Below are positions 35,462 through 47,652 of a DNA stretch of 64,000 bases, one piece after another. Within the stretch, counting starts at the first letter, position 1. Each line of letters starts with the position of its first letter. Origin of the DNA: Acanthochlamys bracteata (lineage: Eukaryota; Streptophyta; Magnoliopsida; Pandanales; Velloziaceae); assembly GCA_019914995.1 (NCBI GenBank), contig CM034131.1:5054501-5118500 (forward strand), read 5' to 3'. A model generated the notes under the pieces. It did no database searches, was not told where the DNA came from, and saw only the letters and a list, made by a program, of their open reading frames with translations. Both the position numbers and the translations under genes were made by a program.

Positions 35462-37347
35462 TATTGAATCTCCTGCAAGATCAACTCAAGAGGGGAGGGG
35501 TGAATTGAGTTGATAAATAAAAATTTTCGTAAAGCTTAATGATCCTACAGACACAAGCGTACAGCCGACTGTTAGTAGTTTTGTAACCTGCAGACAGAGA
35601 AGGTTAGAATATATGACGATTTAGGTAAATAGAGAGTACTCAGAGTATTTTATGTGGTTCGGAAAATCTCTTTGTCTACATCTACAGATGTTCTATTATA
35701 AGAGTCAAAGCTTCACTAAACTTTTAATAAACTACACATACACTAAGAGCAAAGTGCTTCACCAAACACACTTACTCTTAAAGAGTTTCTTCACCAAGAC
35801 AACCCTTCACAATTTACTGGACATCACTGTTCCTCTGACTGATATGCTAGCTTTATTACAAAGTTTAAAAACTTTCACCAAGCTCCAACCGAGCTTTTTT
35901 ACCAGGTGCCCGCAGCACCTCTGCCACAAGTTTACAAGGAAAGCTAAAGAGCAAGGTTAGGCACAGGATCAATCTCAAAGTAAATAAATGAACTTAAGAT
36001 TTTCTGTTGAGATGATCAAACTTGTTGCTGCTGAAAATGATGCTCTGTAAGTGATTGGCAGCAAGAGAAATTTCTTTACTTGAGAAATTGAGTCAATGTA
36101 GTGCAAGTTTGTGTTTGAATTTTTTGCTCGTTATTCCTCTGTCCCTTTATCTTTATGTCTTTGTGCTTCTTATAGAATTTTCTGTTCTTGCAAATATGTG
36201 GTTCTTCCCGTTAGAAAAATATTCGTTGGTTTGTAGTGGCAGATTTCTAAGATAGAGATGAAAATTGTGTTCAATGGTCAATCAACTGCCTCAGAATTTC
36301 TTTTGGCTAAACTGGTGTAAGTCTTTTATCAGCATTAAATGCACCGAAGAAAGCAATTCAAAAGCTCCCGCTTGCTGTTTTGAGTTGTTTCAGCTGAGTT
36401 GTATTTTTCAAATTTCTCTAGCTGAGTTGGCTTCTCTTGGTTTGCTGTTTTTTGCTAAGTTGACTGCTTGAAGTGAGGTGGACTCCAATAGTGTGATTCT
36501 GTAGTCTCTGCTTCATTGCTTCCTACTATATTCAGTGGGTCTTCATGGCCATCTAGCAATCTCTATATTTGAACTTGTTTTTCAATAATGTGGTGGCTCA
36601 ATATATCCCAATTCTGTGATAGTAACAACATAATAGATTTGTTGAATGATATCACCTTATAATTAAATTCGTGATTTCTTTTTGGAGGAAAGTTGAAATC
36701 TGCATGTTGAAGCATTTCTGCATTGTCAGCAAGACATGATTCTGATGATACATTGCATTATGTTCTTTGTCTTCTCTTATTATAATTTTTCATGATTCTT
36801 GATATGAACTTGTAACTGATATGTTTCTCAGTAAGTTTTCAAGATTTTGCTTCAAATGGATGACAAATTATTGATTGAATTATATCGGAAAAGTTGTTCT
36901 ATCAATGTCTGATTCTGCTCCCTGTTTACTAAATTTTCATCTATCATTCCACGATCTTTCCAAATTTATATCGATCATCATTTGATGTGTTATTCGATCA
37001 ATCTTATAGTGTGCCTGTTGGTCGGTCTCTGATGAAAAGTTGAAGTTCAAATGGAATCAGCATCATGCTTGAAATTACTTCTGAAAAGTGAATGATTATC
37101 ACGATTTTCGGATTTTTCTCTATCCAGCGAGCAGCAGCGAAGTAGCCGGCTATCGAATCCTCTGTTTTCTGTTCTTTTCTGTTTGCGATGTTCTGTTTTC
37201 TGCTCTTCTCTGTTCGAGATGCTCTATTTGCGATTCTATGTTTTATGAATTTCTACAAAACTTGATTCCAATCGTTAGTTCACCCTAATCCATAAATTAT
37301 AATTCTTAATTATTGTTATCATCAAAATTAACATTGGAGTTTCAACA
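35462..37347 (-). mobile_element. Solo LTR (about 1.9 kb) nested in the copia GAG-pre-integrase region
   Basis: Read on the minus strand it begins TGTTGAAACTCCAATG and ends GATCTTGCAGGAGATTCAATA, matching the start and end of the element at 17016-18640. Both include the CTCAATTCACCCCTCCCCTC segment and the CCGAACCACATAAAAT segment. Flanks CGTCT (35457-35461) and TGTCT (37348-37352) are a 5-bp duplication with one change. The host frame runs VDLWHR | insert | HISDSRLK. No retroelement genes inside. Confidence 0.8.
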
Positions 37348-39204
37348 TGTCTGTGCCACAAATCAACAGCAGACGAAACAACAGCAGCATAATTAAAATT
37401 TGAAGTAGTAGAAAAAGAAAGATGAAGATACTCTAAGTAATACAGTCACCCTTTTTACGAGCACGATCAATCGTCTGGCCGGTACGAGGATCCTGCACAG
37501 AATAGGTAAGGGAATCAAAGACAACAATAAGCCCACTTTTACAAAGAGAACTGACTGAGATTAAGTGTAGGATGAGATGAGGAACATGTAAAACAAAAGG
37601 TAAACTCAGAGAGTCAGAAATAACGGACCTAGATTGAGTGATGGTTAATTGAGAGCCATCAGCAGAAGCATATGATGAGATGCACCAGAATCTAAAATCC
37701 AAGAGGAAGACATACCAGGAGCGGCGGAAGAAGCAGAGGCAGATGAATCAGCAAAAATGGATTGTCGCTGAACCTGAAGTTCTATCTGAGCAAGACGATG
37801 GTGACTATCAGCTGAATCATTGGCGATAGACTGAGAGACAGAAACGACATCAACAACATTCGCTTGTGCAACTGAAGAGCGAGTAGTGGAAGAATCTTTC
37901 GCCTTCTTCCGCTCCCGATACTAAGTAAGCAAATGTGGATGAAGCTGAAAACAACCATCCACAGTGTGACTCGATTTCTTAAAATGAGTACAAGAGGATC
38001 GCTGACGAGAATGGGAAGAATTCCTACGAGTATGAGCACTAGTGTCTCCCAAAGTGGAAGATGAAGTTCGTGAAGATGCAGCAAAAATTATAGCTGAACC
38101 AGGAGTCAAGGTGGGTATCATCATCGAAAGAGACTGTAAGCGAGTCTCCTCGGCAATGAGCTCAGGAGTGACAGCATCTAGACTAGTGTTATTTTGTATG
38201 ATATGACCACTCACTGCTTGAAATTCTGAACGCAAAATCATAAAAAACTGATAAAGTTGACGTCGTTCGCGATAGATACGGCGTTCATGGCAGGCACAAG
38301 CATGACCTTCCAGCTTCAAGAGCTCGCGCTAGTAATCTCGCATTAATGTAGCGAACTCCTGGATATTGCGATCACCTTGTCTGGCGACCCAAGCCTCGGT
38401 GAGAATTTGATACTCTCCAGCACTACTTGATTGAACAAACTGAGTAGTCAAAATTTCCAATAATAATGAAGCAGTCGGGATGTCTTCAAGATGTGGTCGA
38501 GGAGATCGATCAATAGATGCAATGATAAATGTAAGAATCCGTTCATCATGATCATCTCAAATGTCCTGCGCAATACGAATGTTATTCTTTACCTCAATAG
38601 ATGCATCATCTGGTGGTGAAAGGGGACGCTGAATAAAGCCATCTAGATGATCAAGAAGACAACGTCCACAAGAATAGTTCTAACTGAAACAGCCCATTCA
38701 GCCCAATCATTAGCAGTACTCAAAGAAAAAATCGGTGGATGTCAGTATAAAGTCTCGAAAGAACTCAAATGTAAGCATCACCAAAATATTTTTTTTTAAA
38801 AAAACGGGCCGAGCCTAGAGATCGGGCTGGCCCGACTGCAGCAGTGGCTAGAGTTGGGCCAACGGGCTGGCCCGAAGTAGGCAAGCGGGCGACAGCAGGC
38901 AATGGCGCGACGGTGAAGAAGAGCAGCAGCAGCGGCGACGACAACGATGATGAACTGCGAAACCGACTAAAGATGTATTGGCGGCAGCGGCGGACGAAGA
39001 CGGTGATAGCGACAGCGACTGGAGAAGACGTCGGTTGAAGGCGGCGGCAACGGCAGCGGCGTAGAGAAAATAGTGATGGCACGGCGGCGGCGGCAACGAT
39101 TTTTAATTTTTTTCGTTTTTGATGAAAAAAATAATAATAATAAAAATTGATGAAGATAGATTGAAAAAGAGTAGATTAGAAAAAAATTTTAGCTCTCGAT
39201 ACTA

Positions 39205-39326
39205 TGAAACAATTGATAGAATTGAATATAATAAAAATACTTAATATTAGAGTTTACATGTACAAATATATATAAAGTATAGATAATAGGCTTGTATTAT
39301 ATACAGCTCGATAATATAGTCCAATA
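39205..39326 (-). repeat. 5' LTR of the copia element (122 bp)
   Basis: About 90 percent identical to the LTR at 32623, same length. On the element strand it is followed directly by TAGTATCGAGAGC, close to the TGGTATCAGAGC primer-binding site complementary to initiator-Met tRNA that many plant copia elements use. Confidence 0.88.
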
Positions 39327-39331
39327 GCTCG

Positions 39332-42300
39332 GACTGGTTCTTTACACCAAGAAAATAATTGGTTGTATCCTATAACCATGTTAGCTGCAAGGAAAAAGAA
39401 ATGAGTCTTTGATCATAAAATGCAAGTAAGACTTAGAATACCCTTAATTCGTCCAAATTTATTGAACCTTGCCATAATGAGAAATCCACATGAGAAATCT
39501 TAGGTGAAGATGTCAGGTCACTCTTGGCGATTCTTATTCTGCATTGAAAATCCCTTTTATATATAGCATTACTTTAAAGACCTAAGGCAGGGTCTAAAAA
39601 TATGCTAAAAGCATGGAAAGCAGCTGAGGTGCGTTTGGCATTACTTAACATAAAAATATATTTTTTATTTTATATTTTATATTTTTAAAAATATTTTTAT
39701 AAATATTTTAAATTTTAAAAATATAAAATTTTTACGTAATAAAATTTTTTATGATATATTTTTATTAATTTTTTGAAAATTAAAAAAATAAATTTTATTT
39801 TTTTAAAAAATATTTTTTATTAAAAAAATTTATTTTAAAATATTTTCGATGCGTTCGCTGTGCGCGTATCATTCAGCAAAATCCAGGTACATAAAATAAA
39901 TTCCATTCATCAATTTTTGCACGGGACCAGAAATCGATGCAGTAAGCAGAGAGGGACTGGTTGGAACAAACATTCTGGATATGATGTTGTCAAGAATTGC
40001 TCGTGAAAGCAGAATTAATTAGCAAAGTAGTAAAACTTGTCAGGCTTTTAGAGAAACTGAGTAATGGTGGTAAGATCATGAGATTGAGAGAACCTAGGGG
40101 AGTTGCAAACTAGGATGCTGCAAGTTTAGGGTTTAATTTGACATTATTTCTCTCTTTTTTCTTTCACAAAAATATTAAATAAATTTTCTATAATATTTTA
40201 TAAAATTTATTAAAAATTTAAAACATATAAAAAAATTTATGTTAAAAACTTTTTTTGTTATTGATTATTATTAATTTTTAGGTCAAAAAAATATAACTAA
40301 TTTTTTGAAATAAAATAAATACATATATATATTTTTTTTTTTAAAATTCATAAACATTTCTAACACTTTTTCAATATAATATTTTTAAGTAACGGAAGTG
40401 CGCTCGCACAATGTTATACTTTTTATACGAAGATGCATAAGGCATGGTCATGTAGAAAATTTTCAAACCTGACCACATTGCCCTGCTGCTGATTTCAAGA
40501 GAAGTACTTCAGCTGTCAGTCGCCCGATCAACTCCACCTAGGCAAGGAACTTCAATAGCAAGTGAACCATGATATCTCAGAAATCCTAAACGAAGAAATC
40601 CCCCGTCCTGTTTTCTTCAACCGCCTATATTCTTTTTCTGTTTTGATTTATCAAGGCACAGAATAGAGTGCAGAGTTAACATGACTTGCAAATCCAGGAA
40701 CAGGTGAAGTCTAGTTCATAAAATTGTTGAACTCTAGTAAGCAGAACTGCATTTAAACCAGGATTAACATATTTTTGTCATTTGATATTACAATTTTGAG
40801 CAATTGAAAAAGACAACAGGGATTTGAGAAAAGTAAAGGTGAAACTTTACCTTACATAATTTCAAATGGGACACGATCCAGATAGTTGCAAAAGGAAAAA
40901 ACATAAATGAAAGAGTAGTTTCAAACTATCAGAATGTCTGGACTGGCCAACCATCATTTCATCATCTATTTCCTCTTTTAACAACTATTGATACTCAATA
41001 AACTTTTTGTTGCTATTGTCGATAGTCCAGGTAGAAGGCCGTAGTAGCTTAGAGGAAGCAATTAATGAGAAATATGTACTTCAATGTAAATATTTAGTAG
41101 TCAACAACTAGTCCTAATGCTTCAGAAATATAGATGAGCCTGAAGGGAAGAATCCAAAACTGAGCCTTTCTTCACAGCCTTCTGATTTTCTTATTTCTAT
41201 TCTAAAGCAGATTGAAGAGGTTTCCAAAAATCTCGCAATGGCAAATTTATCAGTAGCTAGTGAAAGCTTAGCTTTTGACGGCATGAATGGTCAGAAATAT
41301 GTACTTGAAAAATGACAAGTGGATCATATGGCTTGACATTCATAAGTACACGCTTTGATTAATTTGATATTTTAATTACACAAAATAGGAAGAAGAATAG
41401 CACTAAATCATTAAGCATCAGTCAGCTAACCAAACATCTTGCTGAAGGAATCAGAGATATTACTCTTTCTTGTTCCTTTCCTTAACACTAACAACTTTTT
41501 AGATGCTTCTATTGACCTCATAAATTTCATAATACCTAACTTGCTTATATCATGAGTAAATAAAAAGTCATCTAACATTTTTCATAATGCATATAACAAC
41601 TAGAAGTGCAAGATTTCTAACAAGGACAATCAGATGACTCGGATCAAGAAAAGGCAACTAAAATCCAAAGGAAATAGTTTCTGTAGACTTCATAAAAATA
41701 TGACAAGATGGGCTTATTCATAATGTGGCATACGGCTAGTTAATTATAAGAGATCACGACCAATAATTCCATTAGCGCAACAGGAAATTGATTACTCCAA
41801 ATGGAAAGGAAAATTATTGCAAAAATATACTCACAGCACCTTACCTCTAAATTTTGGCATCAACAAAAAAAGTAGAATGAGAGCAAAGTAGGCAATCCTA
41901 AAGCAAAGACCATGATTAGCTAGTCTAGGAGGTTCTCATGCAGGAAGAGGAAGAAAAATACATAAATATATCTCCCTATCTGGACCCTATCTAAAACTGA
42001 ATGAAAGAAAGAATCAAAGAAGATCTATAAATGCTTGGCCACGTTAAATGGCATCTAGATATATCAGAGAAGGTGTAACTTCTGTTTCCAGAATTGTGCT
42101 GGACTACTGAAAATGTATCAAGGTGACCATGTACAGATTTGTAACTGATGTGAACTAATTTGCCAGATATTTCTTTTCTAAAAGGAGAAAATCCAAAATA
42201 GAATAATTGTCCTTTCAAAAATGGTAAAGAAGGAAATCATAAAGACAGATACAAAAGTAGCTGCACGTGGACAGATATAACTGCCAATGCAGTTTACTAG

Positions 42301-42551
42301 CACATAACTACTACTCAGCATTCAGATTAACCAAATTGACTGTTTTAGTTTTAGTAGTCAATCACAGCACGAAGCAGACATGGTATTCTTTAGGAATAGA
42401 AGTTTAGAAAGAACATAGAGAAAGTAATATACCATTTAAGTGTAACCTGTAGCTATCATCTAGCATGAGGTTATTCCTCTCTATGCTAAAGTAAACTCAC
42501 GATATAGATATAGAAATACATACAGTAGTAATCATTAAGCCACATGTATAT
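39332..42551. other. Intergenic stretch upstream of the dead kinase and downstream of the live one
   Basis: No coding pattern. 39635-39870 starts GGTGCGTTTGGCATTACTTA and is a Tourist-like MITE with an eroded far end. 40150-40400 is a second A/T-rich MITE-like block. The rest is featureless AT-rich sequence; the last few hundred bases before 42552 are probably the 3' UTR of the minus-strand kinase. Confidence 0.45.
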
Positions 42552-45032
42552 TCAGTCTTTGGAACTTGTTGATGTAGATCCATTTGGTTGAGAACTAATA
42601 GATGCTGTACTTCGTACTTCCGAGCTCTTGTTTGAAGACAAGTCTGAGAAGAAGACTATGTTCTCAGGATTCTCTGAAATAATTTGAAGGGACCTTGGGA
42701 GTGGCGGCATATTGACCTCTTTCATACCCTCTAGAATTTGGGCAACCTGTCCCATTGTAGGTCTGAAATTCTCATCATCCTGGATGGACCACAAAGCTAT
42801 TTTACAAACTCTTGCAACCTCCTCCAAGTTGGCATCACCCTCCAGTCTATAGTCCAGAATAGAAGGAATGTCTCCTTCCACAAGTCTGTTTGCAGCAAAT
42901 GAAGGGAAAAATTGAGCAGTTCGTTCATCTGAGTTCCTTCTTCCTGAGATAAGTTCAAAGAGCATCATCCCATAGCTGTAGACATCAGCTTTTGGAGTAA
43001 TTGGAACACCAGAGATCCACTCAGGTGCTAGATATCCTCTAGTCCCTCTCATTGTGGTCAAAACTCTACTAAAATCATGGCCTATAAGCTTCGCCAGACC
43101 AAAATCTGCTACTTTTGGTACATATGAATCATCCAAGAGTATATTTTCAGGCTTAATGTCACAATGGATAATACACTCCCTACATTTCTCATGGAGATAA
43201 TACAATCCTCTAGCAGTACCAAGAGCAATCTGATACCTCTTATTCCAGTCCAAATTTGATTCCTCGTTATTAAACAACTGGTCAGCAAGTGAGCCCTTGG
43301 GCATAAAATCATATGCCAGCAGCCTTTTGTTTCCTTCAGAGCAGAAACCACGGAGGCGTACGAGATTAACATGCTGAATTGTACCAATGGTGCTTACTTC
43401 AGCGCGGAATTGCTTCTCACCCTGTTGGATGCCTTCAAGCTTCTTAACAGCAATTGCCGTGGAATCTGGCAAAACCCCTTTGAACACAGAACCGAAACCT
43501 CCGCCACCCAACTTCAAGGAGAAGTTCTTGGTCACAAGCTGCAAATCGCCGTACCTGTACATAACTAAAGTACCTCCCACTGCCTTTGTTGAATCTAATA
43601 ACCGTTTCCTTTGCCTTAGTTGCCTTCTATGGATAAGATATCCAATAGCAGTCAGGCAAGCTGCTAAAGCTATGGCGGCGCCAACAACTGACCCAATGAC
43701 CACCCTTTTGTTGCTCTGAGGATCCGGCAGTTCTGAAGCAGCAAGCCGAAGATAAAGGGTGCTACCCATTCCATTAAATGGTTGTTGAAGGTTTACGAGA
43801 TCTCCAAACCACAGAAAGCATCCGCTACTGTTATACGAATATGCAGAACAGGAGCAATTCTTCAAGCAAGCAGTCTCACAATCACCTAGACTCCCAACTG
43901 TCAGGCTCTGAGAATAAAGAGGTACCCGAACATCATCCATCTGAAAGAACTTATCCTTGTCTTTCTTAGCTGAGCTGCTGCTATTGCAATCTAATGCTCT
44001 GTTCCTAACACACCCAGACGACCAATCATTCAATGCCCAATCTTTGGGGGAAGCTTGTCTAAAGCCCTTGACACAATTGCAAAATGCAAACTCATTCTCG
44101 TTACAGCTGCCAAATGCACCGCAGAGACCCAAAACCTCACATTGTGCTCTCGGCTGTGACCAAAATAGAAACCATACGTTGCCATTAGGAAGCCAATTTA
44201 GCTGCTTAATCTGTCCAGTAGTATCCATTATGAACCTTGATGTTAAGGAATCTTCTTTGACTGTGTAAGTGAAGTAACTCTCATTTGTAAGGTTGACATA
44301 ATGGAAATCATACGCATAATTCAATGTCATCTCGGGCACACCGCTAAATCTTTTTTTTTGGCCATCCCAAGGTCCACTAGTCCAATATGGCTTGGACAAA
44401 TTCCATAGTATTAAGTATTGACTACTCCCATTGGGATCCAACTCCAGTGAGAACATTCCAGGAGCAGGATCACTCTGGCTCTTCCATGAAGTGAGGTGCT
44501 GTGTTTGCTTTGTTATTTTATTAACAGAAAGCTTCCCACCAGGTAGCCAAGTATCACTTGGGTGATCAAAGCTTTGCCACAATATATTAGATGGATTCAA
44601 TCCATCTCGTAGAATGAAATTCCCAGTATCGTTCAACACAGCAACAGTAGAGCTAGATTTTATGGCGGTAAGATTGGTTGACCAAATCACAGATTTGGAC
44701 TCATTTAAGAGAACCAAATTTCCATCTTTAGAAATCTTGAGCTCAGAATTCATGTAGTCTGTGACTGGTGTTTCTCTATTGGCAACCCAAACTTGGGTAA
44801 GTTTAGTGATCTTGTTGGTGTTATACCAAATACCCAAGTAGTAGTTAGAAGAGTTACCAGGTTGAAAGAAGCCAAGAACAAAGTTTCCGCCATTGGAGGC
44901 TAGTGTTTGATCACCAGAGATTGAAGTATTGACGAAGATGGTATCTTTTCCTGCTACCGAAGCAATTGAAAAGCTTATGAGCAAGAACAAGAAGAGGGGT
45001 TTGAGATGTTTTTGTTGGTGAGCTTGAGCCAT
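42552..45032 (-). CDS. G-type lectin S-receptor-like serine/threonine kinase (At2g19130-like), copy 1
   Basis: Plasma-membrane receptor kinase; ligand unknown for this subgroup, and related proteins act in immunity or symbiotic/stress signalling. Single exon, 826 residues, usual length. Layout: signal peptide 1-28, B-lectin about 30-150, S-locus glycoprotein region about 205-320 (WTSGPWDGQ), EGF-like Cys cluster 298-320, PAN about 348-430 with LKNCSCSAYSY, one membrane helix 444-467, kinase about 507-775, Ser-rich tail. The kinase has the glycine loop GGGGFGSV, K530, catalytic loop H623-C624-D625 with K627 and N630, D643-F-G and APE at about 669-671. All key residues are present, so it should be active. 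Cys in place of Arg before the catalytic Asp makes it a non-RD kinase, as is common in immune-type receptor kinases. Intact paralog of the pseudogene at 29990. Confidence 0.95.
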   Translation of the reverse strand: MAQAHQQKHLKPLFLFLLISFSIASVAGKDTIFVNTSISGDQTLASNGGNFVLGFFQPGNSSNYYLGIWYNTNKITKLTQVWVANRETPVTDYMNSELKISKDGNLVLLNESKSVIWSTNLTAIKSSSTVAVLNDTGNFILRDGLNPSNILWQSFDHPSDTWLPGGKLSVNKITKQTQHLTSWKSQSDPAPGMFSLELDPNGSSQYLILWNLSKPYWTSGPWDGQKKRFSGVPEMTLNYAYDFHYVNLTNESYFTYTVKEDSLTSRFIMDTTGQIKQLNWLPNGNVWFLFWSQPRAQCEVLGLCGAFGSCNENEFAFCNCVKGFRQASPKDWALNDWSSGCVRNRALDCNSSSSAKKDKDKFFQMDDVRVPLYSQSLTVGSLGDCETACLKNCSCSAYSYNSSGCFLWFGDLVNLQQPFNGMGSTLYLRLAASELPDPQSNKRVVIGSVVGAAIALAACLTAIGYLIHRRQLRQRKRLLDSTKAVGGTLVMYRYGDLQLVTKNFSLKLGGGGFGSVFKGVLPDSTAIAVKKLEGIQQGEKQFRAEVSTIGTIQHVNLVRLRGFCSEGNKRLLAYDFMPKGSLADQLFNNEESNLDWNKRYQIALGTARGLYYLHEKCRECIIHCDIKPENILLDDSYVPKVADFGLAKLIGHDFSRVLTTMRGTRGYLAPEWISGVPITPKADVYSYGMMLFELISGRRNSDERTAQFFPSFAANRLVEGDIPSILDYRLEGDANLEEVARVCKIALWSIQDDENFRPTMGQVAQILEGMKEVNMPPLPRSLQIISENPENIVFFSDLSSNKSSEVRSTASISSQPNGSTSTSSKD

Positions 45033-45479
45033 TGGTATAACCGGAGAAAATTTTTGTGAATCTGCAAATGAATTTTCTAATACTAGTCAATGATATCTTA
45101 AGAAAAATAAAAGATCTGGAAATCGATTAGTAGTGCAAGGCCGTCGTTAACGATTGGAGAAGGAAACAAAACGTCGGTCAGTTAGAAAGGTCAGCACCCT
45201 ATTTTTCCAACCTCAGAGAGTTATTTATTAGTTTAAAAAGAAGAATTTTCTGTTATTACTCACGAAAAAGGATAGGAACGAATAAAGAAAGACGCGTCTG
45301 TGTGGGGACCCAAATGAAGAATTTCATTGGTCGTTGGTTTTCTTCGTCACCCCAGTATCGAGCGACAAAGTTTAGCGGGCCGTTGTACTAAACAGAAACA
45401 TTTGTTGGGCCCAAAGTTATACTGAAAAGAAAATAAGAAAGTGAAAAACTGTTCAATTGTTTTTTGTTCAATGATAATT

Positions 45480-45796
45480 AGTGCGTATTTTAAATATACA
45501 TAACTAAGTTTTGCGAAAATAAAAAATAGAGTTTTTTAAATGTTGGATTGAAAGTAGAGTTTAATTTTTATATTTCAATTATTTTTTGAAATCGATTGGA
45601 AGTGAAACTTAATTTTTATTTTTTCAAGTAGCTTGGAAGTGAAATTTAATTTTTATTTTTTGAAATTGGTTGGAAGTGAACTATAGTAACTTTGAAATAT
45701 AGTTATAAGTTTAGTTTACACTCAAAATATGTGAACTATCTAAAATTCTTATTTTGACAGGAGAAACTAAAGTTTATGGTATTTGAAACACGCCCT
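45480..45796. mobile_element. MITE-like element with internal triplicated segment
   Basis: Starts TAGTGCGTATTTTAAATA and ends GTATTTGAAACACGCCCTA, imperfect inverted termini. Inside, a roughly 55-bp segment built on TTGGAAGTGAAATTTAATTTTTATTTTTTGAAAT occurs about three times (45545-45680). Family not identified; not the Tourist-like family of 413 and 4501. Confidence 0.5.
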
Positions 45797-47399
45797 ATAA
45801 GTTTAATTGCTTTTTAATAATATCGTCCTATCATGTTATACCATTGAGAATGGCTTACCGACAGAGATGACAATAAGAGTTGATAGGTCTAGTTCAGATC
45901 GATTCATATAATAACTAAATAAAAATTACTCAAATATTAATTCAATCTATATATTTATATGAGTAAATATAACGTACTATATTAATTAATTTAATAATCG
46001 AGTTAAATTATGATCAATCTATTTAGTAATTAAAATTATTAAAAAAATTATAAAAATTTATTTCTAACAATAATAGGTGAAAATTTTAAGTATCATATAT
46101 CCAAAACAAAAAATATTAATTTTGATAAAATATATAATTTAAATAATAAATTAAATCAAAATATGATAACCAGAGACTATATATATATATAAATATCATT
46201 ATTCTAAATATTTTCTAATTATTAGATTGTATTTATTGTATAAGTAATTATACCAATTAATGGTTTGGGTCAATCTAAACCCGTTTAGAGTGTCAATTTT
46301 AAATTGACTCGAAACTGATCCGAGCCTGGTTAAGATTAAATTTGGTTGGACCTTTAAGTTAGGATATGCTTGGGTTAGTTACTTGAAAGACGTGGTGAGC
46401 CCAAGTAAAATAGGCTAGCTTGATGGATTAGGCCCGAATTAATAACATATTTGTTTGAGATGGTGTTATAAATGAAAACAGATTAGCTGACTTGGAGGTA
46501 TGCCTATAACTCATGTTGTGCTGGGCCAAGTGAGCTCTAATTTGGTCGGCTTATCAAACGACACTTTTTAATAGTCTTACATTGGTCGAATGTTGGAATA
46601 CTCATGTGCTTTAATTCATCATAATTGGTTGGCCTATAATTCAAATGATCTAGGTGTTGGAATGACTTTAATTCAAATAAATTGTAAGTCAAGCCAAATA
46701 ATCTGGTTGAGATTTCTTAGACTCGGTTTTGTTTCGAGCTTGAAATCGTAGTTTGAATTTGTTTTAGTTTTTGAAAAAATAAATTTGTAATTTTAGTGTT
46801 TGGCAAGCATTTCTTAAACAAAAAATTTGGTGTCACACTTTAAAAATTAAGGTGGAAAACCAGATTAATGTTGAATTTCTTCAAAAATAATTATAAATTG
46901 CTTCACTTCTAAAACCAGGTTCAAAGAATTTTGCTATAGCAAGTGCGTTACCTATATGATTTTAGTTTTGAGTTCACATTTAATTGTTTTCTATTTTATT
47001 TTGTAAAATAATGAGAGCTTGGAGAGATAGACTACTAATCTTTGGGTTTGGGGACTTCCACATAATTTTTGTTCTAATTTGAAATTTCTTATTTTACAAT
47101 GTTTATCTTTTTTAATTCAGCAACTCTGTTTATGCTATTATGTAAATCCACTGAATAAATGTTTGCTTAGGTCTAGACTTGTTAACAATCTTTTTGACCC
47201 TTTCTACAATTTTCCTGTGGTTAAAAGTTTCCTTAAAAAATCTGTTTAGATCAGTGAATCGTTAATTTTTTTGTCAGTGCTTGAAATAATTAACTTGCTT
47301 TCTGTGTCAAAATCTGATTTGCTTGCTTTGATTTGATATGAGTTCCGTCATCAATTTTTCATAATTTCAGTTCACTCATGCTGAGTGCTAGAAAATATG

Positions 47400-47652
47400 G
47401 AAGCGTTTAGAAATGCTTATGAAATAAAATTTTGCTAAAATAAAAAATATTTTTATTTTTTTTAAAAAATAAGTTTTATTTTTTTACTTTCAAAAAAATA
47501 ATAAAAATATGCAATAAAAAGATTTCATTTCGTAGAATTTTTTTATACTATCTAAATTTTTAAATAAATTTTTTAAATACTTATAAAATATATATTGAAA
47601 AATGTAAAATAAAAAAAAGTTGTTTTTGATAAGCAATGTCAAACGTAGCCAT
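47400..47652. mobile_element. Tourist-like MITE, copy D
   Basis: GAAGCGTTTAGAAATGCTTATG at the left, the AATAAAAAGATTTCATTTCG core, TATAAAATATATATTGAAAAATG, and AGCAATGTCAAACGTAGCC at the right. Same internal order as copies A and B. The TAA target duplication is no longer clear. Confidence 0.65.

Larger units (their letters stand above)
32623..39326 (-). mobile_element. Ty1/copia retrotransposon with both LTRs, carrying a nested solo LTR
   Basis: Flanks GTTCG (32618-32622) and GCTCG (39327-39331) form a 5-bp target duplication with one change. On the minus strand, from 5' LTR to 3' LTR: primer site, GC-rich leader (38765-39110), GAG (about 38000-38750), protease (DSGAS at about 37690), GAG-pre-integrase (VDLWHR just before the nested insert), integrase (HISDSRLKSLIDNGALG, IKIFRSDGAREY; 34990-35461), reverse transcriptase (MKNAFLHGTL, AICGLKQAPRVW, YVDDMILTGDD at 33660-33710) and RNase H (33103-33483). 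Several stops and frame changes disable it, though the YVDD box is intact. The two 122-bp LTRs differ at about 12 sites, mostly transitions. Confidence 0.92.

Noticed and set aside
38765-39110. Open frames in a GC-rich block (105, 82 and 64 codons)
   Set aside because: They lie in the untranslated leader of the copia element between the 5' LTR and GAG and have low-complexity Ser/Arg/Leu content on either strand.
43371-44268. Several plus-strand open frames across the first intact kinase
   Set aside because: Antisense shadows of the 826-residue receptor kinase.
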